64,000 nucleotides of DNA. It comes from Mycolicibacillus trivialis. GTDB taxonomy: Bacteria > Actinomycetota > Actinomycetes > Mycobacteriales > Mycobacteriaceae. Every line of letters begins with the position of its first letter. Position 1 is the stretch's first letter. This document shows, piece after piece, positions 37,981-49,029 of the stretch. The stretch spans positions 57,821 through 121,820 of the forward strand of contig NZ_LQPZ01000029.1 in assembly GCF_002102395.1 (NCBI RefSeq), given 5' to 3'. The position numbers and the translations under genes are program-made. The notes beneath the pieces were generated by a model. The model saw nothing but the letters and a program-made list of their open reading frames with translations, was not told the DNA's origin and did not search any database.

Positions 37981-38891
37981 CCACCCTGTTGGACCGCCCG
38001 GTCAAGGAACGCACCTTCGCCGGCCTGGGCTGGCGGCGCCGGCTGGCCGACCGCGCCGCGACGGTGCTGGTCACCGCCGCCATGCTGGCCGCTCTGGCGC
38101 CGCTGGTCTGGGTGCTCTACGCGGTGGTCACCAAGGGCTTCCACGCCATCACCAACACCACCTGGTGGTGGCACTCGCAGGCCGGCATGACCGCCTTCTC
38201 CGCAGGCGGCGGGGCGTATCACGCCATCGTCGGCACCGTCCTGCAGGGACTGGTGTGCGCGGCGATCTCCATCCCGATCGGGGTTTTCGTCGCGATCTAT
38301 CTGGTGGAGTACGGCGCGGGCACCCGGCTGGGCAAGCTGACGACATTCATGGTCGACATCCTCACCGGGGTGCCCTCGATCGTGGCCGCACTGTTCATCT
38401 ACGCACTGTGGGTGGCCACGCTGGGCGCCGAACGCTCCGGGCTGGCGGTCTCGCTGTCGCTGGTGCTGTTGATGATCCCGGTGATCGTGCGCTCTGCCGA
38501 GGAGATGCTCACCGTGGTCCCGATGGACCTGCGGGAGGCCAGTTACGCACTCGGCGTGCCGAAGTGGAAGACGATCGTGCGCATCGTGATCCCGACGTCG
38601 CTGTCGGGCATCGTCACCGGGATCATGCTGGCGCTGGCGCGGGTGATGGGGGAGACCGCCCCGCTGCTGGTGCTGGTCGGCTACGCCAAGGCGATGAACT
38701 TTGACATGCTGTCGGGGTTCATGGGGTCGCTGCCCGGGATGATGTACGACGAGACCTCCGCGGGCGCGGGCACCAACGTCATCCCCACCGACCGGATGTG
38801 GGGTGCCGGGCTGACGCTGATCCTGCTGATCGGGGTGCTCAACGTCGGGGCCCGGCTGGCCGCGCGGCTCTTCGCGCCGAAGAAGGTCTGA
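37977..38891 (+). CDS. pstA: Phosphate ABC permease PstA, first copy
   Basis: A 304-residue partner permease with six helices. [21 protein letters not shown] near residue 125 and the EAA loop [21 protein letters not shown] near 186 identify PstA. It is coupled to pstC by ATGA. No ATPase gene follows, and the next gene is another pstS, so it must share PstB encoded at 45310 or elsewhere. Confidence 0.95.
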   Translation: MTTLLDRPVKERTFAGLGWRRRLADRAATVLVTAAMLAALAPLVWVLYAVVTKGFHAITNTTWWWHSQAGMTAFSAGGGAYHAIVGTVLQGLVCAAISIPIGVFVAIYLVEYGAGTRLGKLTTFMVDILTGVPSIVAALFIYALWVATLGAERSGLAVSLSLVLLMIPVIVRSAEEMLTVVPMDLREASYALGVPKWKTIVRIVIPTSLSGIVTGIMLALARVMGETAPLLVLVGYAKAMNFDMLSGFMGSLPGMMYDETSAGAGTNVIPTDRMWGAGLTLILLIGVLNVGARLAARLFAPKKV

Positions 38892-39066
38892 GCCGCCAAG
38901 ACCGGCCCGGCTGGGGCTTGGCTGTCAACTCGCTGGGTATGCACGTCGCGACCATTCCCATTGCGGCACCGCGCTGTTAGCGTCGAATCCAGCGCGGATC
39001 CGCACGACGAGACGACCCCGGGGGCAGTGTCCCCGAGGCGTTCCCTACCGTTCGAAGGAACCCAAC

Positions 39067-40191
39067 ATGAACCTCCAGCGATTCGGCGCGGCATTCTCCG
39101 TTCTGGCCACCAGTGCACTGCTGGTGTCGGCCTGCGGCAGCGAGGACAACACCACCAACGAGGGCGCGGAGAGCCCGGGGGAGACCTCGCATGCCTCGTC
39201 GGCCGGGGTGGACTGCGGCGGCCAGAAGACCTTGAAGGCCAGCGGATCCACCGCCCAGGAGAACGCGATGGCCCGTTTCGTCATCGCCTTCCAGGATGCC
39301 TGCGACCAGACGGTCAACTACACCGCCAACGGATCCGGCGCCGGCATCAACGAATTCCTGGGCAATGAAACCGATTTCGGCGGCTCCGACGTACCGCTCA
39401 GCCCGGACGAGGCGACCCGCGCCCAGCAGCGCTGCACCTCACCGGCCTGGAACCTGCCGGTGGTGTTCGGCCCGATCGCGGTCACCTACCACCTCGGTGA
39501 CGTGAACTCGCTGATCCTCGACGGCCCCACCCTGGCGAAGATCTTCAACGGCACCATCACCGACTGGGGCGACCCGGCGATCGCCGCGCTCAACCCCGAC
39601 ACCACGCTGCCCGCCGAACCGATCCACGTGATCTTCCGCAGCGACGAGTCCGGCACCACCGACAACTTCCAGCAGTACCTCGACGCCGCCTCCGACGGCG
39701 CCTGGGGCAAGGGCGCGGGCAAGACGTTCAACGGCGGGGTCGGTGAGGGCGCCAAGGGCAACGACGGCACCTCGGCGGCGATCAAGTCCACCGAGGGCTC
39801 CATCACCTACAACGAGTGGTCGTTCGCCCAGGCCGAGAAGCTGAACATGGCCCGCATCGTCACCTCCGCGGGTCCGGACCCGGTGGCCATCAGCGCCGAC
39901 TCGGTCGGCAAGACCATCGGCGGGGCCACCATCAAGGGCCAGGGCAACGACCTGGTGCTCGACACGGTGTCGTTCTACAAGCCCACCGAGGCCGGCGCCT
40001 ACCCGATCGTGCTGGCCACCTACGAGATCGTCTGCTCGAAGTACCCCGACGCGCAGACCGGCACCGCGGTCAAGGCATTCCTGCAGGCCACCATCGGCGC
40101 GGGACAGGACGGGCTCGCCGAGCACGGCTACATCCCAATCCCGGACACCTTCAAGTCTCGGCTGTCCACCGCGGTCGACGCCATCTCCTAG
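39067..40191 (+). CDS. pstS: Phosphate-binding lipoprotein PstS, second copy
   Basis: A 374-residue solute-binding lipoprotein. The lipobox LVSAC gives Cys23. Loops [18 protein letters not shown] and [21 protein letters not shown] match PstS, and long stretches are shared with the third copy at 44025. GAAGGAACCC in front of ATG 39067 is a weak ribosome-binding site. The 175-bp upstream gap has a TTAGCG-type -10 but no PHO box that I can defend. It heads a second pstSCA set. Confidence 0.94.
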   Translation: MNLQRFGAAFSVLATSALLVSACGSEDNTTNEGAESPGETSHASSAGVDCGGQKTLKASGSTAQENAMARFVIAFQDACDQTVNYTANGSGAGINEFLGNETDFGGSDVPLSPDEATRAQQRCTSPAWNLPVVFGPIAVTYHLGDVNSLILDGPTLAKIFNGTITDWGDPAIAALNPDTTLPAEPIHVIFRSDESGTTDNFQQYLDAASDGAWGKGAGKTFNGGVGEGAKGNDGTSAAIKSTEGSITYNEWSFAQAEKLNMARIVTSAGPDPVAISADSVGKTIGGATIKGQGNDLVLDTVSFYKPTEAGAYPIVLATYEIVCSKYPDAQTGTAVKAFLQATIGAGQDGLAEHGYIPIPDTFKSRLSTAVDAIS

Positions 40192-40194
40192 ACC

Positions 40195-41136
40195 GTGCGC
40201 GTGAGCGCGCCGCAGGGCCGGCGCGGTGACCGGGTGTTCGCCGGCGCGGCGGCCGCCGCCGGGCTGACGATCGTGGTGGCCATCGCGCTGATCGCCGTCT
40301 TCCTGCTGGTGCACGCGCTGCCCGCGCTGCGCGCCAACCACGCGAACTTCCTGACCAGCGCGCAGTTCGACACCACCGACGCCGACCGACTGGCGTTCGG
40401 GGTGCGCGACCTGTTCATGGTCACCGTGCTCAGCTCGCTGTGGGCGCTGGTCCTGGCGGTGCCGATCGCGATCGGGATCGCGGTGTTCCTCACCCAGTAC
40501 GCACCGGCGCGGCTGGCCCGGCCGTTCGGCGCCCTGGTCGACCTTCTCGCCGCGGTGCCCTCGATCGTGTTCGGGCTGTGGGGCATCTTCGTGCTGGCCC
40601 CGCGGCTGGAGCCGGTGGCGGGCGTACTCAACCGGCACCTGGGCGGGTTCTTCCTGTTCGCCTCCGGTGACGTCTCGCTGGCCGGCGGCGGCAACATCTT
40701 CACCGCCGGGGTGGTGCTGGCGGTGATGGTGCTGCCGATCGTCACCTCGGTGTCCCGGGAGGTGTTCCGCCAGACCCCGGCCTCCCACCAGGAGGCCGCC
40801 CAGGCCCTCGGCGCCACCCGATGGGAGGTGGTGCGCATGACCGTGCTGCCCTACGGCCGCAGCGGGGTGATCGCCGCGGCCATGCTGGGTTTGGGCCGCG
40901 CGCTGGGCGAGACGGTGGCGGTGCTGATCATCCTGCGGGCCGCCGCCGAACCGGGACGCTGGTCGCTGTTCGACGGCGGCTACACGTTCGCCTCCAAGAT
41001 CGCCTCGGCCGCTTCGGAATTCAGTGAGCCGCTGCCGACCGGGGCCTACATCTCCGCCGGCTTCGTGCTGTTCGTGCTGACCTTCATCGTCAACGCCGCC
41101 GCCCGCGCGGTCGCCGGGCAGAAGGTCAACGGATGA
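40195..41136 (+). CDS. pstC: Phosphate ABC permease PstC, second copy
   Basis: A 313-residue permease with six helices, lacking the long N-terminal tail of the first copy. The EAA loop reads [25 protein letters not shown], and [18 protein letters not shown] near residue 115 is the PstC hallmark. It starts only 3 bases after pstS; GTG 40195 and GTG 40201 are both possible starts. It is coupled to pstA by ATGA. Confidence 0.94.
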   Translation: MRVSAPQGRRGDRVFAGAAAAAGLTIVVAIALIAVFLLVHALPALRANHANFLTSAQFDTTDADRLAFGVRDLFMVTVLSSLWALVLAVPIAIGIAVFLTQYAPARLARPFGALVDLLAAVPSIVFGLWGIFVLAPRLEPVAGVLNRHLGGFFLFASGDVSLAGGGNIFTAGVVLAVMVLPIVTSVSREVFRQTPASHQEAAQALGATRWEVVRMTVLPYGRSGVIAAAMLGLGRALGETVAVLIILRAAAEPGRWSLFDGGYTFASKIASAASEFSEPLPTGAYISAGFVLFVLTFIVNAAARAVAGQKVNG

Positions 41137-42023
41137 GCACCCCGGTCAAAGACCCCCGGCATCCGATCGCGCTGCGCCGCCGGGTCGTCAACCGGTTGGC
41201 GACGCTGTTCTTCTTCGGCTCGTTTGCGGTGGCACTGGTTCCGCTGTTCTGGCTGCTGTGGGTCGTCGTCGCCCGCGGCTGGTACGCGGTCACCCGCGCG
41301 CACTGGTGGACCCACTCGCTGCGCGGCGTGTTGCCCGAACAGTTCGCCGGCGGGGTCTACCACGCGCTCTACGGAACCCTGGTGCAGGCGGCCACCGCCG
41401 CCGCGCTGGCGGTCCCGCTGGGACTGATGGTCGCGGTGTACCTGGCCGAATACGGCCGGAGCAGGGTGGCGCGGCTCACCACGTTCATGGTCGACGTGCT
41501 GGCCGGAGTGCCCTCGATCGTGGCGTCACTGTTCATCTTCAGCCTGTGGATCGCCACCCTCGGGCTGGAGCAGAGCGCATTCGCGGTGTCGCTGGCGCTG
41601 GTGCTGCTGATGTTGCCGGTGGTGGTGCGCTCGGCCGAGGAGATGCTGAAGCTGGTCCCCGACGAACTGCGGGAAGCCGCCTACGCCTTGGGGATCCCGA
41701 AATGGCGCACGATCGTTCGGGTGGTGACCCCGGTGGCGCTGCCCGGCATCGTCTCCGGGGTGCTGCTGGCGCTGGCCCGCATCATCGGCGAGACCGCGCC
41801 GGTGCTGGTGCTGGTCGGCTACAGCCGCTCGATCAACTACAACGTCTTCGAGGGCAACATGACCTCGCTGCCGCTGCTGATCTACACCGAATTGAGCAAC
41901 CCCGAGCACGCCGGGTTCCTGCGGGTGTGGGGTGCGGCGCTGACCCTGATCATCGTGGTGGCGGTGATCTACCTGGGGGCGGGCGTCATCACCCGGCTGC
42001 TGGCGTGGCGGCGCGGCTGGTGA
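41133..42023 (+). CDS. pstA: Phosphate ABC permease PstA, second copy
   Basis: A 296-residue permease with six helices, closely parallel to the first Pst[30 protein letters not shown] helices near residue 120 and the EAA loop [19 protein letters not shown] near 183 are clear. It ends 10 bp from the convergent kinase gene. Like the first copy it has no ATPase of its own downstream. Confidence 0.94.
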   Translation: MSTPVKDPRHPIALRRRVVNRLATLFFFGSFAVALVPLFWLLWVVVARGWYAVTRAHWWTHSLRGVLPEQFAGGVYHALYGTLVQAATAAALAVPLGLMVAVYLAEYGRSRVARLTTFMVDVLAGVPSIVASLFIFSLWIATLGLEQSAFAVSLALVLLMLPVVVRSAEEMLKLVPDELREAAYALGIPKWRTIVRVVTPVALPGIVSGVLLALARIIGETAPVLVLVGYSRSINYNVFEGNMTSLPLLIYTELSNPEHAGFLRVWGAALTLIIVVAVIYLGAGVITRLLAWRRGW

Positions 42024-42033
42024 GACCGCCGGC

Positions 42034-43956
42034 TCAGTGCGCGGCGAGCCGCACCACCCGGTCGTTGCCGCGGTCGGCGACGAAGACGTTGCCGGAGTGG
42101 TCCACCGCCACGTCCAGCGGGGTGTTGAGCCCGGTGATCGGCAGCTCGGTGGGGGCGTTGGAGCCGGCGGGCAGCTTCACCACCTTGTGGGCGTCGTGTT
42201 CGGTGACGTACACCGCACCGGTGTCGTCGACCGCGATGCCCCACGGCACCGCCAGCCCGGTGAACGGCAGCACCGCCTGGGTGTCGGAGCCCGCGGGCAG
42301 CTTGAGCACCCGGTCGTTGTCGGAGTCGGTGACGTAGGCCGCGCCGGACTTGTCCACCGCGACCCCGTCGGGGTTCTGTAATCCGTTGAACGGCAGAACC
42401 GTTTGGGCAGTGGCGCCGGCGGCCAGTTCGACCACCCGGTCGTTGCCGCGGTCGGCGACGAAGACGTCACCGGCGTCGTCGACCGCCAACCCCTCGGGGT
42501 AGGTCAACCCGGTGAACGGCAACTCCTTCTGGTCGGTGGAGCCGGGGTCGAGCTTGACCACCCGGTTGTTGAAGTCGGTGACGTAGACCGCGCCGGACTT
42601 GTCGACCGCCACGCCCTGCGGCTCGTAGAGGCCGGTGAACGGCAGTTCGGTCGGGGAGCTGGAGCCCGGGGCCAGTTTGACCACCCGGCCGTACATCCCC
42701 TGGTTGGTGACGTAGACGTTGCCGTCGCCGTCGAGCGCCACCCCGCCGGGGGACAGCCGGAAGCTCAGGCCGTTGAACGGCAGCACCGACTGGCCGGGGG
42801 CGGCGGTCCAGTCGCCGGTGGCCGGCGAGGACCCGTCGCGGCTGAGGATGACGCCGAGGATCGCCGCTCCGGCGACGACGATCACCGCGGCGATCGCGGC
42901 CAACACCAGCCAGCGGCGGCTGCGGCGGTGTTCGGTGCGGGCGAACTGCGGCGGGACGTCCGGCGGCGGGGTCTGCGGCGGTGTGGCCGGCGGGGCCTCG
43001 GTGAACGCCCGGGCCATCGTCGCCGCGCCCGACGCCACCGGGGCGGCCATGGTCGGCGCCGGGCCCGACGGGTCGGCGTCGTGCTCCAGGATCGCGGCGG
43101 CCTGATGCTGTTCGGGGGCGGACAGTGCGCCGAGTGCGGCGATCGCCAGGTCCCCGGCGGTGGCGTAGCGGTCCTCGGGGCGTTTGGCCATGCCGCGGGC
43201 GATCACGTGGTCCAGTGCGGGCGGGATCGCGCCGGGACGCTGGGTGCTGGGCCGCGGGGCCGGTTCCATCAGGTGCGCGGCGACCAGCCGCTCGATGCTC
43301 ACCGACGGGTAGGGCGGGGACCCGGTCAGCGCCTCGTCCATCACGCAGGCCAGTGAATAGATGTCCGAGCGGTAGGTGACCTCGTCGTCGGTGAACCGCT
43401 CGGGGGCCATGTAGTTGTAGGTGCCCATCGCGGTGCCGGTCTGGGTCAGGGCCGGGTCGGTCGCGGCGCGGGCCAGCCCGAAGTCGACCAGGTAGGCGAA
43501 GTCGTCGTCGGTGACCAGGATGTTCTCCGGTTTGACGTCGCGGTGGGTGATGCCCGCGGCGTGCGCGGCGTCGAGCGCGGCGGCGACCTGCCGCACGATC
43601 GCCACCGCCCGGGCCGGGCTGAGCGGCCCGAAGCGGCGCAGCCGGGTGCGCAGGTCGATGCCGTTGATCAGCCGCATGTCGACGAAGAACAGCCCGTCGA
43701 TCTCGCCGTAGTCGTGGATCGGCACCACGTGCGGTTCGGTGAGCCGGCCGGCGGTGTCGGCCTCGCGCTGCAGGCGGGCGCGGAATACCGGGTTGCCGGA
43801 GAACTGCTGGGAGATCAGTTTCAGCGCCACCACCCGGCGCTTGCGGGTGTCCTCGGCCTCGTAGACCTCGCCCATGCCGCCGTGGCCCAGCAGCCGCCGT
43901 AATTGATAGGGCCCGAACAATGTTCCGGTTCGTGAGCCCGCTGCGGTGTCGTTCAC
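42034..43956 (-). CDS. pknD: PknD-like receptor Ser/Thr kinase with beta-propeller sensor
   Basis: A 640-residue transmembrane kinase. The cytoplasmic kinase domain (residues 17-280) is complete: glycine loop GHGGMGEV, Lys46, HRDVKPEN with Asp140, and DFG Asp158. A Pro-rich juxtamembrane segment leads to one helix near residues 348-370. The outside part (about 385-640) holds six NHL-type repeats, each with the pattern GVAVD-GxVYVTD-N-RVVKL, forming a propeller. In M. tuberculosis pknD also sits inside a pst locus. GTG 43956 has AAGGGAG upstream. Phosphate or osmotic sensing is proposed for relatives, and the ligand is unknown. Confidence 0.92.
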   Translation of the reverse strand: MNDTAAGSRTGTLFGPYQLRRLLGHGGMGEVYEAEDTRKRRVVALKLISQQFSGNPVFRARLQREADTAGRLTEPHVVPIHDYGEIDGLFFVDMRLINGIDLRTRLRRFGPLSPARAVAIVRQVAAALDAAHAAGITHRDVKPENILVTDDDFAYLVDFGLARAATDPALTQTGTAMGTYNYMAPERFTDDEVTYRSDIYSLACVMDEALTGSPPYPSVSIERLVAAHLMEPAPRPSTQRPGAIPPALDHVIARGMAKRPEDRYATAGDLAIAALGALSAPEQHQAAAILEHDADPSGPAPTMAAPVASGAATMARAFTEAPPATPPQTPPPDVPPQFARTEHRRSRRWLVLAAIAAVIVVAGAAILGVILSRDGSSPATGDWTAAPGQSVLPFNGLSFRLSPGGVALDGDGNVYVTNQGMYGRVVKLAPGSSSPTELPFTGLYEPQGVAVDKSGAVYVTDFNNRVVKLDPGSTDQKELPFTGLTYPEGLAVDDAGDVFVADRGNDRVVELAAGATAQTVLPFNGLQNPDGVAVDKSGAAYVTDSDNDRVLKLPAGSDTQAVLPFTGLAVPWGIAVDDTGAVYVTEHDAHKVVKLPAGSNAPTELPITGLNTPLDVAVDHSGNVFVADRGNDRVVRLAAH

Positions 43957-44024
43957 CGTGCCGCTCCCTTCATCCTGTCCGCGCGGGCCGGGACCGATAC
44001 TGACTTGGGCGGGTCGTCATCGGC

Positions 44025-45116
44025 TCAGCTGATCGCGTTGACGGCGGTGGCCAGCTTCGACTGGAACGAGCTCGGCAGCGGGATGTAGCCGTACTCGTCG
44101 AGGCCGTCCTGGCCGGGCCCGATGGTGGCCTGCATGAACGCCTTGACCGCCGCGCCGGCCGCCTGGTCGGGGTATTTCGAGCAGACGATCTCGTAGGTGG
44201 CCAGCACGATCGGGTAGGCGCCGGCCTGGGTGGGTTTGTAGAACGAGGAGGTGTCGAGCACCAGGTCATTGCCCTGGCCGCTGAAGGTGGCGCCGGCGAT
44301 GGTCTTGCCGACGGTGTCGGGGGAGATCGTGACCGGGTCGGGACCGGCGGAGGTGACGATCTGGGCCATGTTGAGTTGGTGGCCGACGGCGAACGACCAC
44401 TCGTTGTAGGTGATCGCGCCGTCGGTGGACTTCAGCCGGGCCGACGTGCCGTCGTTGCCTGCCGCGCCGTCGCCGACGCCGCCGTTGAAGGTCTTGCCCG
44501 CACCCTTGCCCCAGGCGCCGTCGGAGGCGGCGTCGAGGTATTTCTGGAAGTTGTCGGTGGTGCCGGATTCGTCGCTGCGGAACACCACATGGATGGCAGT
44601 GTCCGGCAGGGTGGTGCCCTTGTTCAGCGCGGCGATGGCCGGGTCGTCCCAGCGGGTGATGGCGCCGTTGAAGATCTTGGCGGCGGTGGGCCCGTCGAGG
44701 TTCAGTTCGTTGACCCCGCCGATGTTGTAGGTGACCGCGATGGGGCCGAACACCACCGGCAGGTGCCAGGCCGGGGACCCGCAGCGCTGCGCGGCGCGTT
44801 CGACTTCGCCGGTGGAGGAATCCAGCGGGGAGTCCGAGCCGGCGAGGTCGGTGATGTTGTTGACGAACTGCTGGACTCCGGCGCCGGAGCCGATCGCCTT
44901 GTAGTCCAGGGTGTGGCCGGGGCAGGCGGCGATGTAGGCGTAGACGAACTGTTCGACGGCGTTCTTCTGGGCGGTGGAGCCGCTGGCCTCGAGTTTCTCC
45001 TTGCCGCCGCAGTCGACGTGGGCGGCGGTGTCCGTGCTGCCCGAGCAGCCGGCGAGGGCCAGGGTGGCCGCCGCCAGCGCGCAGAACACCGTCGCGCCGA
45101 CCCCGTTGCTGCTCAT
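44025..45116 (-). CDS. pstS: Phosphate-binding lipoprotein PstS, third copy
   Basis: A 363-residue solute-binding lipoprotein with lipobox LAGC (Cys24). It shares the [20 protein letters not shown] and [16 protein letters not shown] blocks with the second copy, so the two are recent paralogues. ATG 45116 is preceded by an in-frame GTG, and the longer frame to 45344 overlaps pstB. It is transcribed away from pstB, followed by pknD on the same strand. Confidence 0.93.
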   Translation of the reverse strand: MSSNGVGATVFCALAAATLALAGCSGSTDTAAHVDCGGKEKLEASGSTAQKNAVEQFVYAYIAACPGHTLDYKAIGSGAGVQQFVNNITDLAGSDSPLDSSTGEVERAAQRCGSPAWHLPVVFGPIAVTYNIGGVNELNLDGPTAAKIFNGAITRWDDPAIAALNKGTTLPDTAIHVVFRSDESGTTDNFQKYLDAASDGAWGKGAGKTFNGGVGDGAAGNDGTSARLKSTDGAITYNEWSFAVGHQLNMAQIVTSAGPDPVTISPDTVGKTIAGATFSGQGNDLVLDTSSFYKPTQAGAYPIVLATYEIVCSKYPDQAAGAAVKAFMQATIGPGQDGLDEYGYIPLPSSFQSKLATAVNAIS

Positions 45117-45309
45117 CACGTCCCCTCGACGAGTCCCTTGGCCCAGCACACTGCGCCAAGCTGTAGAGCCACCCCGATGAACGCTGTGGAAATGCTGCGA
45201 AAACGCCGGGTAACGGGCGTCGGCGGGGTCGCGGTCGACTCGGCGTCGAGGGCCCGCGGCAGGTAGATTTGGGCGTTGACGCGCAACGGTCGCACAAGGA
45301 GCGTTCTCG

Positions 45310-46086
45310 GTGGCCAAACGGCTGGACCTCAAAGAGGTCAACATCTTCTACGGCGCATTCCACGCCGTGGCCGACGTGTCGCTCTCGGTGCCGCCGCGCA
45401 GCGTGACCGCCTTCATCGGGCCGTCGGGCTGCGGCAAGTCCACCGTGCTGCGCACCCTCAACCGGATGCACGAGGTGGTGCCCGGTGCCCGGGTGGCCGG
45501 TTCGGTGCTGCTCGACGGTGAGGACATCTACGACCAGAACATCGACCCGGTCGGGGTGCGCAAGGCCATCGGTATGGTCTTCCAGCGCCCGAACCCGTTC
45601 CCCACCATGTCGATTCGCGACAATGTGGTGGCCGGCCTCAAGTTGCAGGGGGTGCGCAACCGCAAGGTGCTCGACGAGACCGCCGAGCACTCGCTGCGCG
45701 GGGCGAACCTGTGGAACGAGGTCAAGGACCGCCTCGACAAGCCCGGCGGCGGGCTGTCCGGCGGGCAGCAGCAGCGGCTGTGTATCGCCCGCGCGATCGC
45801 GGTGCAGCCCGACGTGCTGTTGATGGACGAGCCGTGTTCGGCGCTGGACCCGATCTCCACGATGGCGATCGAGGAGCTGATGGCCAGCCTCAAGCAGGAC
45901 TACACGATCGTCATCGTCACCCACAACATGCAGCAGGCCGCCCGGGTGAGTGATCAGACCGCGTTCTTCAACCTGGAGGCGGTGGGCCGGCCGGGCCGGC
46001 TCGTGGAGATCGACGACACCGAGCGGATCTTCTCCAACCCGTCGCAGAAGGCCACCGAGGACTACATCTCCGGGCGCTTCGGCTGA
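45310..46086 (+). CDS. pstB: Phosphate ABC transporter ATPase PstB
   Basis: A 258-residue ABC ATPase (PhoT in M. tuberculosis). Walker [10 protein letters not shown] lies at residues 37-45, the signature LSGGQQQRL near 149 and Walker [12 protein letters not shown] near 172. GTG 45310 follows an AAGGAG at 45295-45300. It is the only pst ATPase in the window and must energise both PstC/PstA pairs unless another lies elsewhere. It is convergent with phoU. Confidence 0.96.
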   Translation: MAKRLDLKEVNIFYGAFHAVADVSLSVPPRSVTAFIGPSGCGKSTVLRTLNRMHEVVPGARVAGSVLLDGEDIYDQNIDPVGVRKAIGMVFQRPNPFPTMSIRDNVVAGLKLQGVRNRKVLDETAEHSLRGANLWNEVKDRLDKPGGGLSGGQQQRLCIARAIAVQPDVLLMDEPCSALDPISTMAIEELMASLKQDYTIVIVTHNMQQAARVSDQTAFFNLEAVGRPGRLVEIDDTERIFSNPSQKATEDYISGRFG

Positions 46087-46096
46087 CCGGAGCGCC

Positions 46097-46762
46097 CTAC
46101 GGGGAGGGCAGGTTGTCGTCGTCGGGGAAGCGCCCGGTGGCCTGGAAGATGACCCGCCGCGCCACCTCGACGGTGTGGTCGGCGAAGCGTTCGTAGAATC
46201 GGCCCAGCAGGGTGACGTCGACCGCAGCGGCCACCCCGTGCTTCCACTCCCGGTCCATCAGCACGTTGAACAGGTGCCGGTGCAGGTCGTCCATCGCGTC
46301 GTCTTCTTCGCCGATGCGGGCGGCCTTCTCCGGGTCGCGGGACAGCACCACCTCCTGGGCACTACTGCCCAGTTCGACTGCGACGCGGCCCATTTCGGCG
46401 AAGTAGCCGTTGACCTCCTCGGGCAGGGCGTGCTGGGGGTGGCGGCGGCGGGCGATCTTGGCGACGTGCAGCGCCAGCGCTCCCATCCGGTCGATGTCGG
46501 CGACCATCTGGATGGCCGAGACGATCGAACGCAGGTCCCCGGCCACCGGGGCCTGCAGCGCCAGCAGCACGAACGCGCTCTCCTCGGCGCGGGTGCTCAT
46601 CGCCGCGATCTGCTCGTGGTCGGTGATGACCTGTTCGGCGAGCACCAGGTCGGCCTGCAGCAGGGCCTGGGTGGCCCGTTCCATGGCGACACCGGCGAGC
46701 CCGCACATGTCGGCGAGCTGCTCGGTGAGCCCGGCGAGTTGTTCGTGGTAAGCGGCGCGCAT
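46097..46762 (-). CDS. phoU: Phosphate-specific transport regulator PhoU (PhoY2-like)
   Basis: A 221-residue two-domain helical protein. Each half has a PhoU repeat with the acidic metal-binding pattern ([18 protein letters not shown] near residue 40 and [13 protein letters not shown] near 150). PhoU links the Pst transporter to the SenX3-RegX3 two-component system, restraining it when phosphate is ample; in M. tuberculosis PhoY proteins also affect persistence. A TAGGGT box 6 bases before the ATG suggests a leaderless message. It is convergent with pstB. Confidence 0.95.
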   Translation of the reverse strand: MRAAYHEQLAGLTEQLADMCGLAGVAMERATQALLQADLVLAEQVITDHEQIAAMSTRAEESAFVLLALQAPVAGDLRSIVSAIQMVADIDRMGALALHVAKIARRRHPQHALPEEVNGYFAEMGRVAVELGSSAQEVVLSRDPEKAARIGEEDDAMDDLHRHLFNVLMDREWKHGVAAAVDVTLLGRFYERFADHTVEVARRVIFQATGRFPDDDNLPSP

Positions 46763-46768
46763 GGCTTA

Positions 46769-46774
46769 ACCCTA
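46769..46774 (-). promoter_or_regulatory. -10 element TAGGGT for phoU
   Basis: Read on the minus strand, TAGGGT lies 6 bases before ATG 46762, without any ribosome-binding site. It overlaps the 26-bp gap to the LCP gene, whose stop is at 46789. Confidence 0.5.
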
Positions 46775-46788
46775 CGTTCTCGCCGAAC

Positions 46789-48864
46789 CTATTCGCAGCT
46801 GGTGTCGGCGGCGTTGGTCACGGTCAGGTCCTCGGGCAACTCGGTGGGCGGGCTCATGCTCACCGTGCTCAGCGGCACACCGACCGGGGTTCCGCTCGGG
46901 GCGGGCGGCACCACCACGTGGTAGTCCGAGCCCAGCACCACCTGCACCACCTTGCCCTTGCCGGTGTCGCGTTTGATCAGCGCGCCGGGGAACGCCGACG
47001 CCACCGTGACCGCGGCGTCCTCGTTGCCCGGCGAGAAGAACACCGTGGTGGTGTTCAGCTCGGTGGGGTAGTCGTTGGGGTACAGGGTGCTGAACCCGTA
47101 GGGCTCCAGGGCGTCGGTGGCCTCGCCGGCCAGCCCGGAGGAGTCGGTGGAGTTGGAGACCTGCACGGTCACCATGTCCGGGTCGGTGGAGGTGGCCTGC
47201 ACCTGCGCCGGGGCGGCGGGGGCGGTGCTGCTGGAGGTCGGGGCGGTCGGGTCCTCGCCGGGCAGCGGGTCGTCGTCGATGATCGCGGAGAACAGCGCGT
47301 GCATGTCGTCGGTGCGGGGCGGTTCGTCGCCGTTCTCGTCGGTCTCCCCGGTGGGAACGGTGACGAACGTGACGTGCCCGGCCGACACGCCCTGCACGGA
47401 CTGGCCGAGGTCGACCAGGTCGCGGGTGGTGACGTTGTCGACGTAGCTGTCGGCGATGAACATGTCGACGACGCTGTTGAGCTTCTTGAGGCTGAAGAAG
47501 GTGTCGCTGGAGATCAGCGAGCGCAGCAGCGAGGACAGGAACAGCTGCTGGCGTTTGATCCGGCCGTAGTCGCCGTTGATCTCGGTGGTGACCTGCCGGG
47601 CGCGCACGTAGTTCAGCGCGGTGCCGCCGTCGATGCGCTGGCGGCCTGCGTGGGCCAGCACGGTGCCCAACTCGTAGTCCTCCAGCGGGCTGGTGGTGCA
47701 CACCTCGACCCCGCCGAGGGCGTCGACCATCTTGGCGAACCCGGAGAAGTCGATGGCCAAAAACCGGTTGATGTTGAGCCCGGAGAGCTTCTGGATCGCC
47801 TTGACCAGGCACTTGGGTCCGCCGAAGGCGAAGGTGGAGTTCAGTTTGGTCTCGGTGTAGATCCAGTCGTCGCTGTAGGTGCCGCTGTCCTCGTCGTACA
47901 GCGGGCCGTACTCGGCGGTCTCGGGGTTCCACGCCTCGCAGTACATCGGGGTGATGGCCAGGTCGCGGGGGAAGGACACCGCGACGACGCGCTGCCGGTT
48001 GGCCGGGATGTTGACCAGCATGATGCTGTCGGAGCGGGCGCCGCCCGCGTCCTCGGTGTCGCCCGCGCCCATGAAGCTGTTCTCGCCGAGGCGGGTGTCC
48101 ACGCCGACGATCAGGAAGTTCTCGTCGCCGAACTGGCCGTTGATGTCGACGATGTCGCGCGAGTCGGGGTCCAGGGCGGAGATCTTGGTCAGGCTGTTGT
48201 TCTTCGAGGCGCTCCACTGCCAGGCGCCGCCGGTCAGGGCCAGCGACAGGACCGCGATCAGCGCCGCGGCGGTGCGCCCGGCCACCATGACCGAGCGCCG
48301 CGAGGTGCGGCGCGGCCGGGTGGGCTGCGGGCGGCGCGGGCCGATGCGCAGCGGGAAGCGGCGGGCCTTGGGCTTCTCGGGTGCGGCCTCGGGGGTGACG
48401 AGGCGGTTGAGGTCGGGGACCTCGTCGAGGCCGACGGCCCGGAACACCTCGGTGTGGCTGTCGGCGAGCGGGCTGGCGCCCACCGGGAGCACCTCGGTGG
48501 CACTGTCGGGGTCCTCGGCGAACGCGGGCTCGGGCGGGGGTTCGGGGTGCGCTTCGGGCTCGGGCTCGGGCTCGGCGGCGCGACGGCGCCGGCGCGGCGG
48601 TGGGGTGTCGCCGAAGCGGGCGAGCAGGTCGGCCACAGAGAGCGCGCCGGAGGCGTGGCTGCCGGTGGGCTCCTCTTCCTCGTAGGGCTCGGCGGGCTCG
48701 TCCCGATCGGCCGGCGGCGGGTCGAGGTAGGCGCCGTTGTATTCGAGGTACTCCGGGTAGTCGGCGTAGTCCGCCTGCGGCGGGGTGCGCCAGCGTTCCC
48801 AGGGGGCCAGGAAGCCGGGCTGGGGGCGAGGGTCGCCGGCGTGATCGCCGTCAGTCTCGTCCAC
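46789..48864 (-). CDS. LytR-CpsA-Psr (LCP) family protein (Rv0822c-like)
   Basis: A 691-residue protein of the family that transfers glycans such as arabinogalactan to peptidoglycan. About 185 cytoplasmic residues, acidic and proline-rich, precede one membrane helix near 192-214. The LCP domain follows with NFLIVGVDTR, ARSDSIMLVNI and VSFPRDLAI (catalytic Arg/Asp pair) and the C-terminal VRARQ motif near residue 400. A LytR_C domain is near 560-650. The long N-terminal tail is as in the Rv0822c type rather than in Lcp1. GTG 48864 has GGAGG four bases ahead. Confidence 0.9.
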   Translation of the reverse strand: MDETDGDHAGDPRPQPGFLAPWERWRTPPQADYADYPEYLEYNGAYLDPPPADRDEPAEPYEEEEPTGSHASGALSVADLLARFGDTPPPRRRRRAAEPEPEPEAHPEPPPEPAFAEDPDSATEVLPVGASPLADSHTEVFRAVGLDEVPDLNRLVTPEAAPEKPKARRFPLRIGPRRPQPTRPRRTSRRSVMVAGRTAAALIAVLSLALTGGAWQWSASKNNSLTKISALDPDSRDIVDINGQFGDENFLIVGVDTRLGENSFMGAGDTEDAGGARSDSIMLVNIPANRQRVVAVSFPRDLAITPMYCEAWNPETAEYGPLYDEDSGTYSDDWIYTETKLNSTFAFGGPKCLVKAIQKLSGLNINRFLAIDFSGFAKMVDALGGVEVCTTSPLEDYELGTVLAHAGRQRIDGGTALNYVRARQVTTEINGDYGRIKRQQLFLSSLLRSLISSDTFFSLKKLNSVVDMFIADSYVDNVTTRDLVDLGQSVQGVSAGHVTFVTVPTGETDENGDEPPRTDDMHALFSAIIDDDPLPGEDPTAPTSSSTAPAAPAQVQATSTDPDMVTVQVSNSTDSSGLAGEATDALEPYGFSTLYPNDYPTELNTTTVFFSPGNEDAAVTVASAFPGALIKRDTGKGKVVQVVLGSDYHVVVPPAPSGTPVGVPLSTVSMSPPTELPEDLTVTNAADTSCE

Positions 48865-49029
48865 GCGGCCTCCGAAGTCGCTGCCTGATGTCTCTTACCG
48901 ATGCACTCGGGTCGCCGCCGGCGCCCGGGACCCCGCGAATCCGCCCGGGCGGCGTGTCGAGGGGTGACGCAACAAAGTCCCTATGATAACGAGCGATCGC
49001 CCACGAAGCGATTTCGCGGAGGTCTCGGT

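Noticed and set aside
38892..39066. PHO box before the second pstS
   Set aside because: No pair of GTTNANC-like repeats at an 11-base pitch could be found; TGTCAACTCGC near 38930 stands alone.
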